This document shows positions 27,157 through 35,436 of a stretch of DNA of 64,000 nucleotides, piece after piece; position 1 is the first letter of the stretch; each line of letters begins with the position of its first letter. This DNA is from Candidatus Accumulibacter proximus. GTDB lineage: Bacteria > Pseudomonadota > Gammaproteobacteria > Burkholderiales > Rhodocyclaceae. The stretch lies in NCBI GenBank assembly GCA_016709675.1, contig JADJMH010000001.1:186001-250000 (forward strand), given 5' to 3'. The position numbers and the translations under genes were made by a program. The notes under the pieces are model-generated. The model was not told the DNA's origin, did no database searches, and saw only the letters and a program-made list of their open reading frames with translations.

Positions 27157-27555
27157 GGTACGTCAGTGTAACACCTGCCGAGATCGCCCTTGCCGGGAAG
27201 TGATCACCGCTCATCACCGCCGCCCGGGCGACCGGCCCGCCGGCTCCTGCTCGCGGGCGGCATGCCAAGCCAGCAGCGATCAGCCCCGCGTGATCGGGAG
27301 GCCGGGCGGATGCCCTACCACTGCCAAGTTCGCCGCCATGTCGCCCGGCTGGATCATTCGGTGATGATCGAGTGACAGCATAGCCAATTGCAGCCTCGCA
27401 CAGATCAACAGCCGCCGCCCTCTACCCCGCCAGCGCCAACTCACCAACACGCCGAGTTAGGTATACTGTCACCGTATTACGAATTTCGGACCATCAGCCC
27501 TATTACGGTGACGCCCTACTACGGTGACAGTCTTTTCAATACCACTATCGATGGC
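27157..27555. other. Gene-free transition into the mosaic region, with motif remnants
   Basis: No credible gene is seen. At 27461-27473 lies the first copy of the separator motif in the window (GTATACTGTCACC), followed by degenerate GGTGACAG pieces to about 27535. The conserved genes to the left carry no copy that I could find. Confidence 0.5.
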
Positions 27556-27559
27556 ACAC

Positions 27560-27775
27560 TTGGACCGCCCAGCCGCTGCTGCGCCCCCCGGAAACCACGC
27601 CCCACACCCTCCCGTGCGGTACTCCACGCCCGGCTCGACCAGCACCGGGTCAAAGCGGTTGCGGTCATCCAGGATCACCGGCTCGACTTCGGCGCTGCAC
27701 GTAGCCGCGAGCAATGGTTTCTCGCGGTTGCGGGGAAACGCCGCCGCGATAGCTCGCGTGAGAATGCTTGGCGCT
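27560..27775 (-). pseudogene. Highly degenerate UDP-glucose dehydrogenase fragment
   Basis: Minus-strand translation gives FPRNREKPLLAATCSAEVEP, which parallels FSRNRDKLLLMDTRSAEL of the intact gene. It then jumps to VILDDRNRFDPVLVEPGVEY, parallel to LIFDGRNLFDPALVRSLGLEY. A large internal segment is missing and substitutions are many. This is the oldest-looking of the dehydrogenase fragments. Confidence 0.45.
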
Positions 27776-27824
27776 CGGCGAAGACGCCATTCACTATACT
27801 GTTCCCTTTGTCCCCCGCCGCCCT

Positions 27825-28140
27825 CTACCCTTCCAGCGCCACCCCGCGAGGCGCCTCGCCGCGCCCAATGGCGTAATACTCCAGCCCGAGGCCGCGGACG
27901 AGGGCCGGGTCAAAGAGGTTGCGGCCGTCGAAGATCAGCGGCTGCTTGAGCAGCGCCCCCATCTGCTCGAAGTCCAGGCTCTTGAACTCGCTCCACTCGG
28001 TGACGATCAGCAGCGCATCGGCATCGCGCAGCGCGTCTGCCTCGTGGCTCGCGAAGGTCAGCCCCGGCAGGTCGCCAAACACCCGCCGCGCTTCGTCCAT
28101 CGCCACCGGGTCGTACGCCCGGATCGCCGCGCCGCGGCGC
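27825..28140 (-). pseudogene. UDP-glucose 6-dehydrogenase, C-terminal fragment
   Basis: The frame encodes RRGAAIRAYDPVAMDEARRV through LLIVTEWSEFKSLDFEQ to a normal-looking stop after APRGVALEG. This is the UDP-binding C-terminal domain of the dehydrogenase encoded intact at 39121-40497. Upstream of RRGAAIR the gene is cut by sequence shared with 37610-37660, which leads into repeat material. No start or catalytic domain remains. Confidence 0.8.
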
Positions 28141-28180
28141 ACCAGCGAAGTGTCGCCTGACCCCATCCCGGCCTCGCCAA

Positions 28181-28389
28181 ATTACGCTGTAGGAGCCCGA
28201 TTCATCGGGCGATTTGAACTCGCGGGACGATTGAGAGGCTGTCCCTTGTTTCACAGGGCCCAGCGCGTGGATCGGCAAGCTTGCAGAAAAAACTGACCGC
28301 GAGGTGGAGATCCTCCCGGTCACCTCGACCGCGACCAACGATCCGCCGACCGTCGGCCAAAAGCTCCCAGAGATATGTATACTGTCCCC
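28181..28389 (+). repeat. Half-element A of the TATACTGTCCCC repeat family
   Basis: It begins ATTACGCTGTAGGAGCCCGA, includes the hairpin CCCGATTCATCGGG and ends TATACTGTCCCC. The same unit recurs at 30366-30499, 33545-33752, 36800-36927, 37652-37860 and 41667-41877. It lacks the left GGTGACAGTATA end seen in complete copies. Confidence 0.8.
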
Positions 28390-28404
28390 TTTTCTGTCCC
28401 CTTT

Positions 28405-28960
28405 TCAGCTCGCCGCCTCGACCGCGGTCAGCACGCGCAGGTCGATGCCCCCCTGTCGTGGCCTCGTGGCCGGTGCGGACCAGCGCCTTGACACCCTTGG
28501 GAAAGCACGACCCCCCGTAGCCGCTGCCGGCGTAGAGGTTGCGCGAAAACGGCGCGCAGATCGCCCGCATCAGCAACCTGCCGCGCTCGTCGTCGGCACC
28601 GATGATGATGCGGTCTGGGCGCATGAAATCCTTGACCGCGGCGCCTTCCTTGAGAAACTCCAGGTTGCTGACGACGGCGAAGTCCACGCTGACGCCGCGT
28701 TCGGCCAGCACCTCCTGCACTACGGCGCGCACCCGGTTGGCGGTGCCGACCGGCACCGTGCTCTTGTCGACGGTCACCTTGTCGTCGGTCATGTGCTGGC
28801 CGATGCTGCGCGCGGCGGCCAGCACATACTGGAGATCGGCCGAACCGTCCTCGTCGGGCGGCGTGCCGACGCCGATGAACTGCAGCGTCCCGTGATGAAC
28901 CTCGGCGACGACGTCGGTGGTGAATCGCAGCCGGCCATCGGCCGCATTGCGCTTGAACAT
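28405..28960 (-). pseudogene. UDP-glucose 6-dehydrogenase, N-terminal/middle fragment with internal deletion
   Basis: It encodes KRNAADGRLRFTTDVVAEVH through DKSTVPVGTANRVRAVV and RPDRIIIGADDERGRLL. After CAPFSRN it jumps to LYAGSGYGGSCFPKGVKALV, so about 60 residues present in the intact copy are missing. The first 50 or so residues with the Rossmann GxGxxG are absent. The 3' end shifts frame near 28460 and runs into repeat half-element A. It cannot encode an active enzyme. Confidence 0.8.
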
Positions 28961-29055
28961 CTGTTCCAGACCGAATCTTCTCTTGTTTCAGAGAGTGGCG
29001 ACGTCAGTCCTGACAGTGATAGGATGAAGCTTCAGCGAGTTGGCGGAGATCGCAC

Positions 29056-30078
29056 ATGACGGCGTTGAATAGCCCGCACGACCGCTTTTTCAAGGCGGTG
29101 TTCGGGCGGACCGAGGTGGCGGCGGAGTTCCTGGAACGTTATCTGCCGGCGGCAGCAGGACAGGCCCTGGACTGGAAGACCTTGCGCACTGCCAAGGATT
29201 CGTTTCTCGATCCGGAACTTGCGCTGCATCCCGCGGACCTGCTGTACACCGTCGATCTCCGCAGCGGCGGAACCGGCTATGTGCACGTGCTGTTCGAACA
29301 CAAGAGCTACGTCGAGTCGCGAATCGGCCTGGACCTCCTGCGTTACCGCGTGCGGATCTGGGAACAATGGCTGAACGCCGGGAATTCCGGCCGCTTGCCG
29401 GTGATCGTGCCGGTCGTGGTCTATCACGGCACGGCGACCTGGCGCGTCAGCCGGCAATTCGCCGATGAGGTAGAAGACGCTCCGGCCCTGCGCGCCTATG
29501 TGCCGGCGTGTGTCTATCACCTGATCGACTTGAGCGGATACCGGGACGACGAGCTGCAGGGCGCGGTCATGCTGCATACGGCGCTGCTGACCCTGAAGTA
29601 CATCTTCCGGAACGAGTTGAGCGAACGGCTGCCGGAAATCCTGGGACTGCTGCGGGACCTCGCGCAGAGCTCCATGGGGTTGGACTATGTCCGTACGCTT
29701 TTGCGGTACCTGGCGCAGGCGGCGAGCATCGACCGCTTGAGCGGTGACGAGTTGCGCCAGGTCGTGACAGAAACTTTGAGTGGTGGAGGTGAACTGATGC
29801 TGACGATTGCCGAGCAGTGGGAACAACAGGCGATGGAGAGAGGGATCGAAAAAGGGATCGAAAGGGGAATTGAAAAGGGAATCGAGCAGGGAATCGAGCA
29901 GGGAATCGAGCAAGGCGAAGCACGGCTGCTGAAGCAGTTGTTGACCTGGCGCTTCGGAGCCTTACCGGCCTGGGTCGAGAGCCAGCTCGCAGGCGCTGAA
30001 CCGGAGCGCCTGGAGGCGTGGGCGAAGCGCGTGCTCGACGCACAGACCCTGGACGCCGTGTTCGTCGAACGATCCTGA
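29056..30078 (+). CDS. Rpn family recombination-promoting nuclease/putative transposase (copy 1)
   Basis: A 340-residue protein. The N-terminus (SPHDRFFKAVFGRTEVAAEF) is the hallmark of the Rpn/YhgA family. The PD-(D/E)XK nuclease core has an Asp in LLYTVDL and the acidic-x-Lys in LFEHKSYVESRIGLDLLRY. In E. coli, Rpn proteins are DNA endonucleases that raise RecA-independent recombination. Residues about 260-286 are a tetrapeptide repeat (R/K/Q-G-I-E), followed by a conserved C-terminal helix-rich tail. A second copy lies at 35437-36507. The element inserted downstream begins about 115 bases after the stop. Confidence 0.9.
   Translation: MTALNSPHDRFFKAVFGRTEVAAEFLERYLPAAAGQALDWKTLRTAKDSFLDPELALHPADLLYTVDLRSGGTGYVHVLFEHKSYVESRIGLDLLRYRVRIWEQWLNAGNSGRLPVIVPVVVYHGTATWRVSRQFADEVEDAPALRAYVPACVYHLIDLSGYRDDELQGAVMLHTALLTLKYIFRNELSERLPEILGLLRDLAQSSMGLDYVRTLLRYLAQAASIDRLSGDELRQVVTETLSGGGELMLTIAEQWEQQAMERGIEKGIERGIEKGIEQGIEQGIEQGEARLLKQLLTWRFGALPAWVESQLAGAEPERLEAWAKRVLDAQTLDAVFVERS
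29839..29919 (+). repeat. In-frame 12-base tandem repeat in Rpn copy 1
   Basis: Six four-codon units plus a partial unit encode RGIE/KGIE/QGIE. The unit length is a multiple of three, so unit loss or gain keeps the frame. Copy 2 has ten units. Confidence 0.9.
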
Positions 30079-30191
30079 ACACCCACTGCTGCGACGGGTC
30101 GACCGCGTTCCTGTCCGCGGCGGCCCGCATGGATCACGCCAACTGGGCTATGGGGAAACCAGTGACCCTTGCGAATTCGGTGACCGCATTC

Positions 30192-30499
30192 GGTGACAGT
30201 ATACTCAATGGCAAGCTCGGACAGCTCACACGCCGCCGCCCTCACCCCTCCAGCGCCACCTTCGCAACAACAACCCGCGGGGTAATTGATCACACCCCCC
30301 GCTGGCAGGACGGTCTGGGGTGGCTTGAAGCAACCTCAGGGCAGCGCTTGGCTGGCACGCCCCACATTACGCTGCAGGAGCCCGATTCATCGGGCGATTT
30401 GAACTGACCGTGAGGTGGAAATCCTCCCGGCCACGTCGACCGCGAGCAACAATCCGCCGACTGTCGGCCAGACGCACCCAGAGATACATATACTGTCCC
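30192..30499 (+). mobile_element. Complete MITE-like element B (308 bp)
   Basis: The left end reads GGTGACAGTATAC and the right end TATACTGTCCC, giving inverted ends. The interior includes a left part ending like the 3' end of the dehydrogenase gene (CCTCCAGCGCCACC), the CCCGATTCATCGGG hairpin and the GACCGCGAGCAACAATCCGC block. It has no reading frame of its own. Complete relatives are at 33371-33752 and 36615-36927. Confidence 0.75.
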
Positions 30500-30604
30500 T
30501 CAGTTACGCCTCAATTACGCCACCTTGCCACCGTCGGCAATGACAAGCTACCTCTGTCATTGCGAGGAGGCACCAGCCGATGCGGCAATCCATCGGAGAA
30601 CTAT

Positions 30605-30946
30605 CTAAGCCGCGTGGTGCGTTTCTTTTTCCAGGGCAGTGACGATCAGGCTATTCAAACTCACGCCGCGCCGCGCTGCTTCGATCGCGATTTGACGGTG
30701 TAGATCACGGCCAACCCTCACATTGAATGACCCCTTGAATGGCTGCTCCGGCGTAATGTTTTTTTCCTTACACATCGCCAGGTAATCATCCACCCCATCG
30801 TGAAAATCCTTGCGCAACTCTTCCGCGTTGCTGCCTTCATAGCTGATCAGCGCGCGGATAAACTGCACCTTGCCGAAAAAAATTCCATCTTCATCGCTAT
30901 ATTCAACCGACCCGGTATAACCCTTGAAATCCATAGTATTTTTCAT
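30605..30946 (-). CDS. hicB: HicB family antitoxin
   Basis: A 113-residue protein. The N-terminal part (YTGSVEYSDEDGIFFGKVQF) is the partial RNase H-like HicB fold. The C-terminal part (GSFNVRVGRDLHRQIAIEAA, RRGVSLNSLIVTAL) is a ribbon-helix-helix/Arc-like DNA-binding segment. It neutralises HicA and represses the operon. The ATG overlaps the hicA stop by four bases, with the toxin gene first as is usual for this family. Confidence 0.93.
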   Translation of the reverse strand: MKNTMDFKGYTGSVEYSDEDGIFFGKVQFIRALISYEGSNAEELRKDFHDGVDDYLAMCKEKNITPEQPFKGSFNVRVGRDLHRQIAIEAARRGVSLNSLIVTALEKETHHAA

Positions 30947-31191
30947 AGCAAGCCCTCCTGTTTCAAAACATCCAGCACTTGGTCAATCTGATACGGCTTC
31001 AGCAGTGGCGACGGGTGCGGCTTATGCATGAATATCGGCGCAAAACGCTCATGCTCGAACTTGACTCGTGATCCGCTTCCGCCCTGATTGAGTACATATC
31101 CAAACCCTATCAACAGAGTGGCGATCTCCTGAAAAGGGAAATCTTTCGGGCGACTCTTAAGTTTCGCCAGCAACTTATCGTGTTTACCCAT
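30943..31191 (-). CDS. hicA: HicA family mRNA interferase toxin
   Basis: An 82-residue toxin with the double-stranded RNA-binding-like fold. FQEIATLLIGFGYVLNQGGSG leads to the SRVKFEHE strand, and FMHKPHPSPLLKPYQ carries the catalytic His. Members cleave mRNA and tmRNA. The length is typical. It is first in the pair with hicB, and a palindromic site lies 21-36 bases upstream. Confidence 0.93.
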   Translation of the reverse strand: MGKHDKLLAKLKSRPKDFPFQEIATLLIGFGYVLNQGGSGSRVKFEHERFAPIFMHKPHPSPLLKPYQIDQVLDVLKQEGLL

Positions 31192-31211
31192 GCATACATC
31201 CTAACCAAACA

Positions 31212-31227
31212 TTGCTAGCTCTAGCAA
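31212..31227. promoter_or_regulatory. Palindromic operator candidate upstream of hicAB
   Basis: TTGCTAG-CT-CTAGCAA is a perfect 7-base inverted repeat with a 2-base centre, 21-36 bases upstream of the hicA ATG. Its position suits autoregulation by HicB's DNA-binding domain. Confidence 0.55.
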
Positions 31228-31394
31228 CCATATTTAGTCGCACCGGGCGGCAATCCAGTTCCCCCTCAAACTGCCTTTGCCACGCGGCGCAACCGCCATC
31301 CGAATAAATCGCTGCCGCTCACACCCCACGCGTCTGGATTGCCGCGCTGGCGCTCGCAATGACGGCAAAACAAACAGCCGCAATCAATAACAAA

Positions 31395-31928
31395 TCAACC
31401 CAGCAACCGCTCCAGCTCCGCAACGATTCGGCGTTGGTGCACTATTAGCTCGTTGGCCTTCTTGGTCGCAGCGTACAGGCTGACCGGATGATCGACGTTG
31501 TCGCGCTCGGCGAAGGGCATGCGCGTGTTGCCGCCGTAAACGCTCGAACTCGAGGCGTAGACCAGATGCTGAATCGCGTGCTGGCGGCAGCCTTCGAGGA
31601 CGTTCACGAAGCCGACCAGATTGCTGTCGACGTAGGCGTTGGGGTTCAGCAGCGAGTAGCGCACACCGGCGTGGGCGGCCAGGTGGATCACCCGCTCGAA
31701 ACCTTCGCTGGCGAAGAACGCAGCCATCGCCGCCCGGTCGGCGATGTCCCTCTCGATGAAGCGGAAATCGCCCTGCCCTGTGAGGCAGGCCAGGCGGGCG
31801 CGCTTGAGGCGAACGTCGTATTAGTCGTTGAGGTTGTCGATGCCGACGACCGTGTCACCGCGACGCAGGAGGCTCTGCGCGGTGTGCATGCCGATGAAAC
31901 CGGCGCCGCCGGTGAGAAGGATTTTCAA
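31395..31928 (-). pseudogene. Truncated NAD-dependent epimerase (copy of 40516-41523)
   Basis: The sequence matches the first 160 or so residues of the intact epimerase: HLAAHAGVRYSLLNPNAYVD, YASSSSVYGGNTRMP, YAATKKANEL. A TAC codon of the NDYYDV stretch is TAA here (near 31818-31822), which stops translation after about 35 residues. After ATKKANEL the protein continues with unrelated residues and stops, so the 3' half is lost. The TTG start and upstream 110 bases are shared with the intact copy. Confidence 0.85.
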
Positions 31929-32065
31929 GCTTGCTGAGTCCGATCAAACCGGTACCTTTACACCGCCGTGCGGCAAAAGGAAGTGGGTCTCCCCTATTTC
32001 TCAAGGAACAACCCGCACACGGGGCGGCGCATGACCTGGAATTAAGGATACTGTCCCCCTATTAC
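31929..32065 (-). repeat. Duplicated upstream region of the epimerase gene
   Basis: It matches 41524-41660 almost base for base and ends in both places at the separator motif (ATACTGTCCCCCTATTA). The broken epimerase was therefore copied together with its presumed promoter. Confidence 0.8.
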
Positions 32066-32110
32066 GGACATAATCTTGCAGATTGATGATAGCGTTGATA
32101 ATATGACAGG

Positions 32111-33340
32111 ATGTATCGTCACAGAATCCTATCCGAACGGCTGCAAAAGCTCGTGGAAGCCTTTCCGGTCGTCGTCCTCAGTGGTGCCCGCCAGGTAGGC
32201 AAGACCACGCTGCTCCGCCACCTTTTTCCCAAGGTTGACTATGTGGTGTTCGACGCCAGCCTGGATGTCGAAAATGCGCGGCGGGAGCCCGATCTTTTTC
32301 TGCGCAACCATCCCGCACCGGTCATCCTGGATGAAATCCAGTATGCGCCCGAGGTAGTGGCAGCCATCAAGCGTCACGTCGACCGTGACCCCCATCGTGT
32401 GGGCCAATATCTGGTGACCGGATCGCAGCAGTGGCAGGTTCTGCGTTCCGTTTCGGAAAGCCTGGCCGGACGTGCAGCCTTCCTGGACCTCTACGGTTTC
32501 TCCCTGCAGGAAATCGCCAATTCACATACCGGCTGGCTAAGCCGCTGGCTGGAAGCGCCGGATGCCTTCTTCGACTGGAGCCGCCAGGCTGCACTTCACG
32601 AAACCAATCTGCCGTTATGGCTCTGGCGGGGAAGCCTGCCCCGCGCAACCGAAATCGACGAAGACCTGATACCGGACTTCTGGGCCGGCTACCACCGCAC
32701 TTACGTCGAGCGAGATGCCAGGCTGGCCGGTGGCATCGAAGACTGGCAGGACTTTGGCCGCTTCGTTCGTCTGATGGGCGCGCTGACCGCCCAGGAAATC
32801 AACTACAGCCAGTTGGGCCGGGAAATCGGGATGACCCCGCAAACCGCCCGGCGTTGGTTGGGCATCATGGAAGGCACGTATCAGTGGTTTTCCCTCCCGG
32901 CCTTCTCGGGAAACCCCGCCAAGCGAGTCTCCTTGCGCCCCAAAGGACACCTCGCCGACACCGGCCTGGCCTGCCACCATGCGCAAATCTCCTCTCCCCG
33001 GGCCTTGACCGCCCACCCCCTGTTCGGCGCCTTGTTCGAAACGGCCATGGTCAGCGAACTGATCAAACAAGCGTCCCGGCTACCCACCCGCCCAACATTT
33101 CACCACTGGCGCGCCGCCGGCGGGGCCGAGGTCGACATCCTCCTGGAACGTGACGGCATGCTCTATCCCATTGAGATCAAGCTCACCGCCAACCCAAACC
33201 GGCGCATGGCAAAAGGTATCGAAGCCTTCCAGGCCGCACATGCCCATTTGAACTGTGGCCCGGGCGCACTCCTCTGCCCCGTGGAACAAACGCGCTGGGT
33301 CAGTGAAAACGTATTGGCAATACCGTGGAACCTGATTTGA
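32111..33340 (+). CDS. AAA ATPase with DUF4143 domain
   Basis: A 409-residue protein. The Walker A is GARQVGKTTLL (about residues 25-35) and the Walker B is APVILDEIQY. The second half is the DUF4143 domain, with a winged-helix-like stretch (NYSQLGREIGMTPQTARRW) and a nuclease-like GGAEVDILLERDGMLYPIEI-K core (Asp, Glu-x-Lys). These proteins are widespread in prokaryotes and are often near toxin-antitoxin loci; their job is not settled. The gene fills nearly all the space between a motif at 32046 and complete element C at 33371. Confidence 0.92.
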   Translation: MYRHRILSERLQKLVEAFPVVVLSGARQVGKTTLLRHLFPKVDYVVFDASLDVENARREPDLFLRNHPAPVILDEIQYAPEVVAAIKRHVDRDPHRVGQYLVTGSQQWQVLRSVSESLAGRAAFLDLYGFSLQEIANSHTGWLSRWLEAPDAFFDWSRQAALHETNLPLWLWRGSLPRATEIDEDLIPDFWAGYHRTYVERDARLAGGIEDWQDFGRFVRLMGALTAQEINYSQLGREIGMTPQTARRWLGIMEGTYQWFSLPAFSGNPAKRVSLRPKGHLADTGLACHHAQISSPRALTAHPLFGALFETAMVSELIKQASRLPTRPTFHHWRAAGGAEVDILLERDGMLYPIEIKLTANPNRRMAKGIEAFQAAHAHLNCGPGALLCPVEQTRWVSENVLAIPWNLI

Positions 33341-33370
33341 TGCGATGTCCGCGAATTCGGTGACGAATTC

Positions 33371-33752
33371 GGTGACAGTATACTCAATGGCAATCTCGGA
33401 CAGCTCACACCTCGCCGCCCTCACCCCTCCAGCGCCACCTTCGCAACAACCACCCGCGGGGTAATTGGTCATACCCCCCGCTGACACGACGGGCTGGGGT
33501 GGATTGAAGCAACCTCAGGACAGCGCTTGGCGGGCACGCCCCACATTACGCTGTAGAGCCCGATTCATCGGGCGATTTGAACTTGCGGGACGACTGCGAT
33601 GCTGTCCCTTGTTTCTCAGGGCCCAGCTCGTGGATCGGCACGCTTGCCAACCGAATTGATCGTCAGGCGCGGCTCCTCCCTGTCGCCTCGACCGCGAGCA
33701 ACAATCCGCCGACGGTCGGCCAGAAGCACCCAGAGATAAATATACTGTCCCC
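33371..33752 (+). mobile_element. Complete MITE-like element C (382 bp)
   Basis: The left end is GGTGACAGTATACTCAATGG and the right end TATACTGTCCCC. It is the longest complete copy, with the middle block GGGACGACTGCGATGCTGTC that copies B and D lack. On the minus strand its right part is read as the C-terminal extension of the adjacent PIN toxin. Confidence 0.78.
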
Positions 33753-34152
33753 TTTTCAGGGTCCCCACCACTACCAAGCCCGGCAACTTGCGGAAATCCT
33801 TGCCATTATTCGTCAATACGGCGTGCCCGTGACGCAAGGCCGTGGCCCCTATCAACGCATCATGGGCACCGACTGTTTCATGGCGCAGCACCTGCGCCAC
33901 CATCTGCGCATGAACACGAGCGGTTTCAATGTCGACGGGCAAAACGGGCAAAGCGGACAACAGCCCCTCGACAAAAGCCAAGCGACGCGAACGAACATCC
34001 TCGTCCAAAGCCCGATGCACCCCGACCAGCAACTCAGAAGCGGTGAGCACGCTGATGAAGGCATTGCCATAGTCGAGATACCGCCCCAGATCGAGCCCAA
34101 CTTTGCCACGCTCGGCGAGTACCAGGACATCAGTATCAATCAGGAGCCCCAT
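33616..34152 (-). CDS. VapC-type PIN domain toxin with repeat-encoded C-terminal extension
   Basis: A 178-residue frame. Residues 1-134 are a PIN nuclease: MGLLIDTDVLVLAERG with the first Asp, a Glu in TASELLVGVH, then AHDALIGATAL and LTNNGKDF with the remaining acids. From about residue 135 the sequence (LKRGQYIYLWVLLADRRR and onward) is the translation of repeat element C, so the native stop has been lost and about 45 residues added. PIN toxins usually end about here, near 130-140 residues. It overlaps the antitoxin gene by 13 bases. Confidence 0.82.
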   Translation of the reverse strand: MGLLIDTDVLVLAERGKVGLDLGRYLDYGNAFISVLTASELLVGVHRALDEDVRSRRLAFVEGLLSALPVLPVDIETARVHAQMVAQVLRHETVGAHDALIGATALRHGHAVLTNNGKDFRKLPGLVVVGTLKRGQYIYLWVLLADRRRIVARGRGDREEPRLTINSVGKRADPRAGP

Positions 34153-34421
34153 GCATCAGGATCGACGGACTGCATCGTTCCCGCTTCATGAATATCCGCA
34201 AGGAACTGCGCAGCCTCATCGTCGGATAACCTGGGCAATTCAGAAATCAGCCTGTCCAACTGGGCTATGGGGTAGCCAGTGACCCGTGGCGGCGGACTCA
34301 CATAGGCCACAAGGTCGTTGCCGCGTGTGACTTCCAGAGTCACGTGCTGGTATCGCACTTGATTCAGGAGCTCAGAAAAATTCTGGGCGAGGAAAGCGGC
34401 GGTAATTGACCGGGTTTGCAT
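34140..34421 (-). CDS. Phd/YefM-type antitoxin
   Basis: A 93-residue protein. MQTRSITAAFLAQNFSELLN and QHVTLEVTRGNDLVAYVSPP fit the Phd/YefM DNA-binding and dimerisation half. The acidic C-terminus (RLSDDEAAQFLADIHEAG) would wrap the toxin. It is upstream of and overlapping the PIN toxin gene, the normal order for Phd/VapB pairs. Confidence 0.8.
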   Translation of the reverse strand: MQTRSITAAFLAQNFSELLNQVRYQHVTLEVTRGNDLVAYVSPPPRVTGYPIAQLDRLISELPRLSDDEAAQFLADIHEAGTMQSVDPDAWGS

Positions 34422-34581
34422 GAAGCGCCCTCAAGATGTCCAATCATCGATTGAGTATACTTCGCCGGCGACGACTCTGCATCACAAGCCCTTGCCCGAG
34501 ACATTTTCGCTGTGCTGGCTTTCCAGATCCGAGAGTATTCTCAATTGAAGGCCCGAACCGCCCAGCCCCTGCTGCCGCCCT

Positions 34582-35205
34582 CTACCCTGCCAGCCCCGCC
34601 CCGCGAGGCGTCTCCCCTCGCCCGATGGCGTGATACTCAAGCCCGAGGCTGCGGACCAAGGCCGGGTTGAAGAGGTTGCGGCCGTCGAAGATCAGCGGCT
34701 GCTTGAGCAGCGCCCGCATCTGCTCGAAGTCCGGGCTCTTGAACGCGCGCCACTCGGTGACGATCAGCAGCGCATCGGCATCGCGCAGCGCGTCCGCCTG
34801 GTGGCTGGCGAAGCTCAGCCCCGGCAGGTCGCCGAACACCCGCCGCGCTTCGTCCATCGCCACCGGGTCGTACGCCCGGATCGCCGCGCCGCGGCGCAGC
34901 AGTTCGTGCACGATCACCTGACTCGGCGCTTCGCGCATGTCGTCGGTGTCCGGCTTGAAGGCCAGGCCCCAGAGGGCGAAGCGGCGTCCCTGCAGATCCT
35001 CGCTAAAACGGGCGACGACCTTGTCGACCAGCACCCGCTTCTGGGTCTCGTTCGCCGCCTCGACCGCAGTCAGCACCCGCAGGTCGATGCCCGTATCGTG
35101 GCCTCGTGGCCCGTGCGGACCAGCGTCTTCACATCGTTGGGAAAGCACGTGGTTGACCATTTCCGACAGGCAGGCGCCGGTGACCAGGCCGACCTGGCCA
35201 GCGGC
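34582..35205 (-). pseudogene. UDP-glucose 6-dehydrogenase fragment (N-terminal scrap fused to C-terminal half)
   Basis: The last 160 residues are well preserved (RVLTAVEAANETQKRVLVDK, GLAFKPDTDDMREAPSQVIV, through GETPRGAGLAG and a stop). Upstream, the frame jumps to GQVGLVTGACLSEMVNHV, which is the first 25 residues of the gene. About 230 residues between them, including the catalytic Cys region, are deleted. Confidence 0.82.
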
Positions 35206-35224
35206 AATAATCAGCGGCCGCGTC

Positions 35225-35335
35225 AGCAGCCCAGCGTACGCTCGAAGTCCGGAGCCTTGAAATCACTTCATTCGGTGGCGAATAACAGCGTATCCCCCTG
35301 GCGCAACGCGTAGGCCAGGTTGCGAGGGCTGGTGG
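35225..35335 (-). pseudogene. Divergent dehydrogenase C-terminal scrap
   Basis: Minus-strand translation (ALRQGDTLLFATE, stop, SDFKAPDFERTLG) parallels ALRDADALLIVTEWREFKSP of the intact gene, with an internal stop. It seems to come from a different, more distant dehydrogenase copy. Confidence 0.45.
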
Positions 35336-35436
35336 TCAGTTGAGTGCACCGGCCCCGAGTTTTCTCTTGTTCAGAGTGGCGACGTCAGTCCTGACAGTGA
35401 TAGGATGAAGCTTCAGCGAGTTGGCGGAGATCGCAC

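Larger units (their letters stand above)
28985..30499 (+). repeat. Large direct duplication, copy 1 (Rpn gene plus complete element B)
   Basis: This segment, including about 70 bases before the Rpn gene, the gene, and the following 308-bp element, recurs at about 35365-36927. The copies differ by scattered single bases and by the number of 12-base units inside the gene. Confidence 0.85.

Noticed and set aside
29839..29919. Short regular repeats as a possible CRISPR array
   Set aside because: The units are 12 bases, contiguous, in frame and inside a protein-coding gene; there are no spacers and no cas genes.
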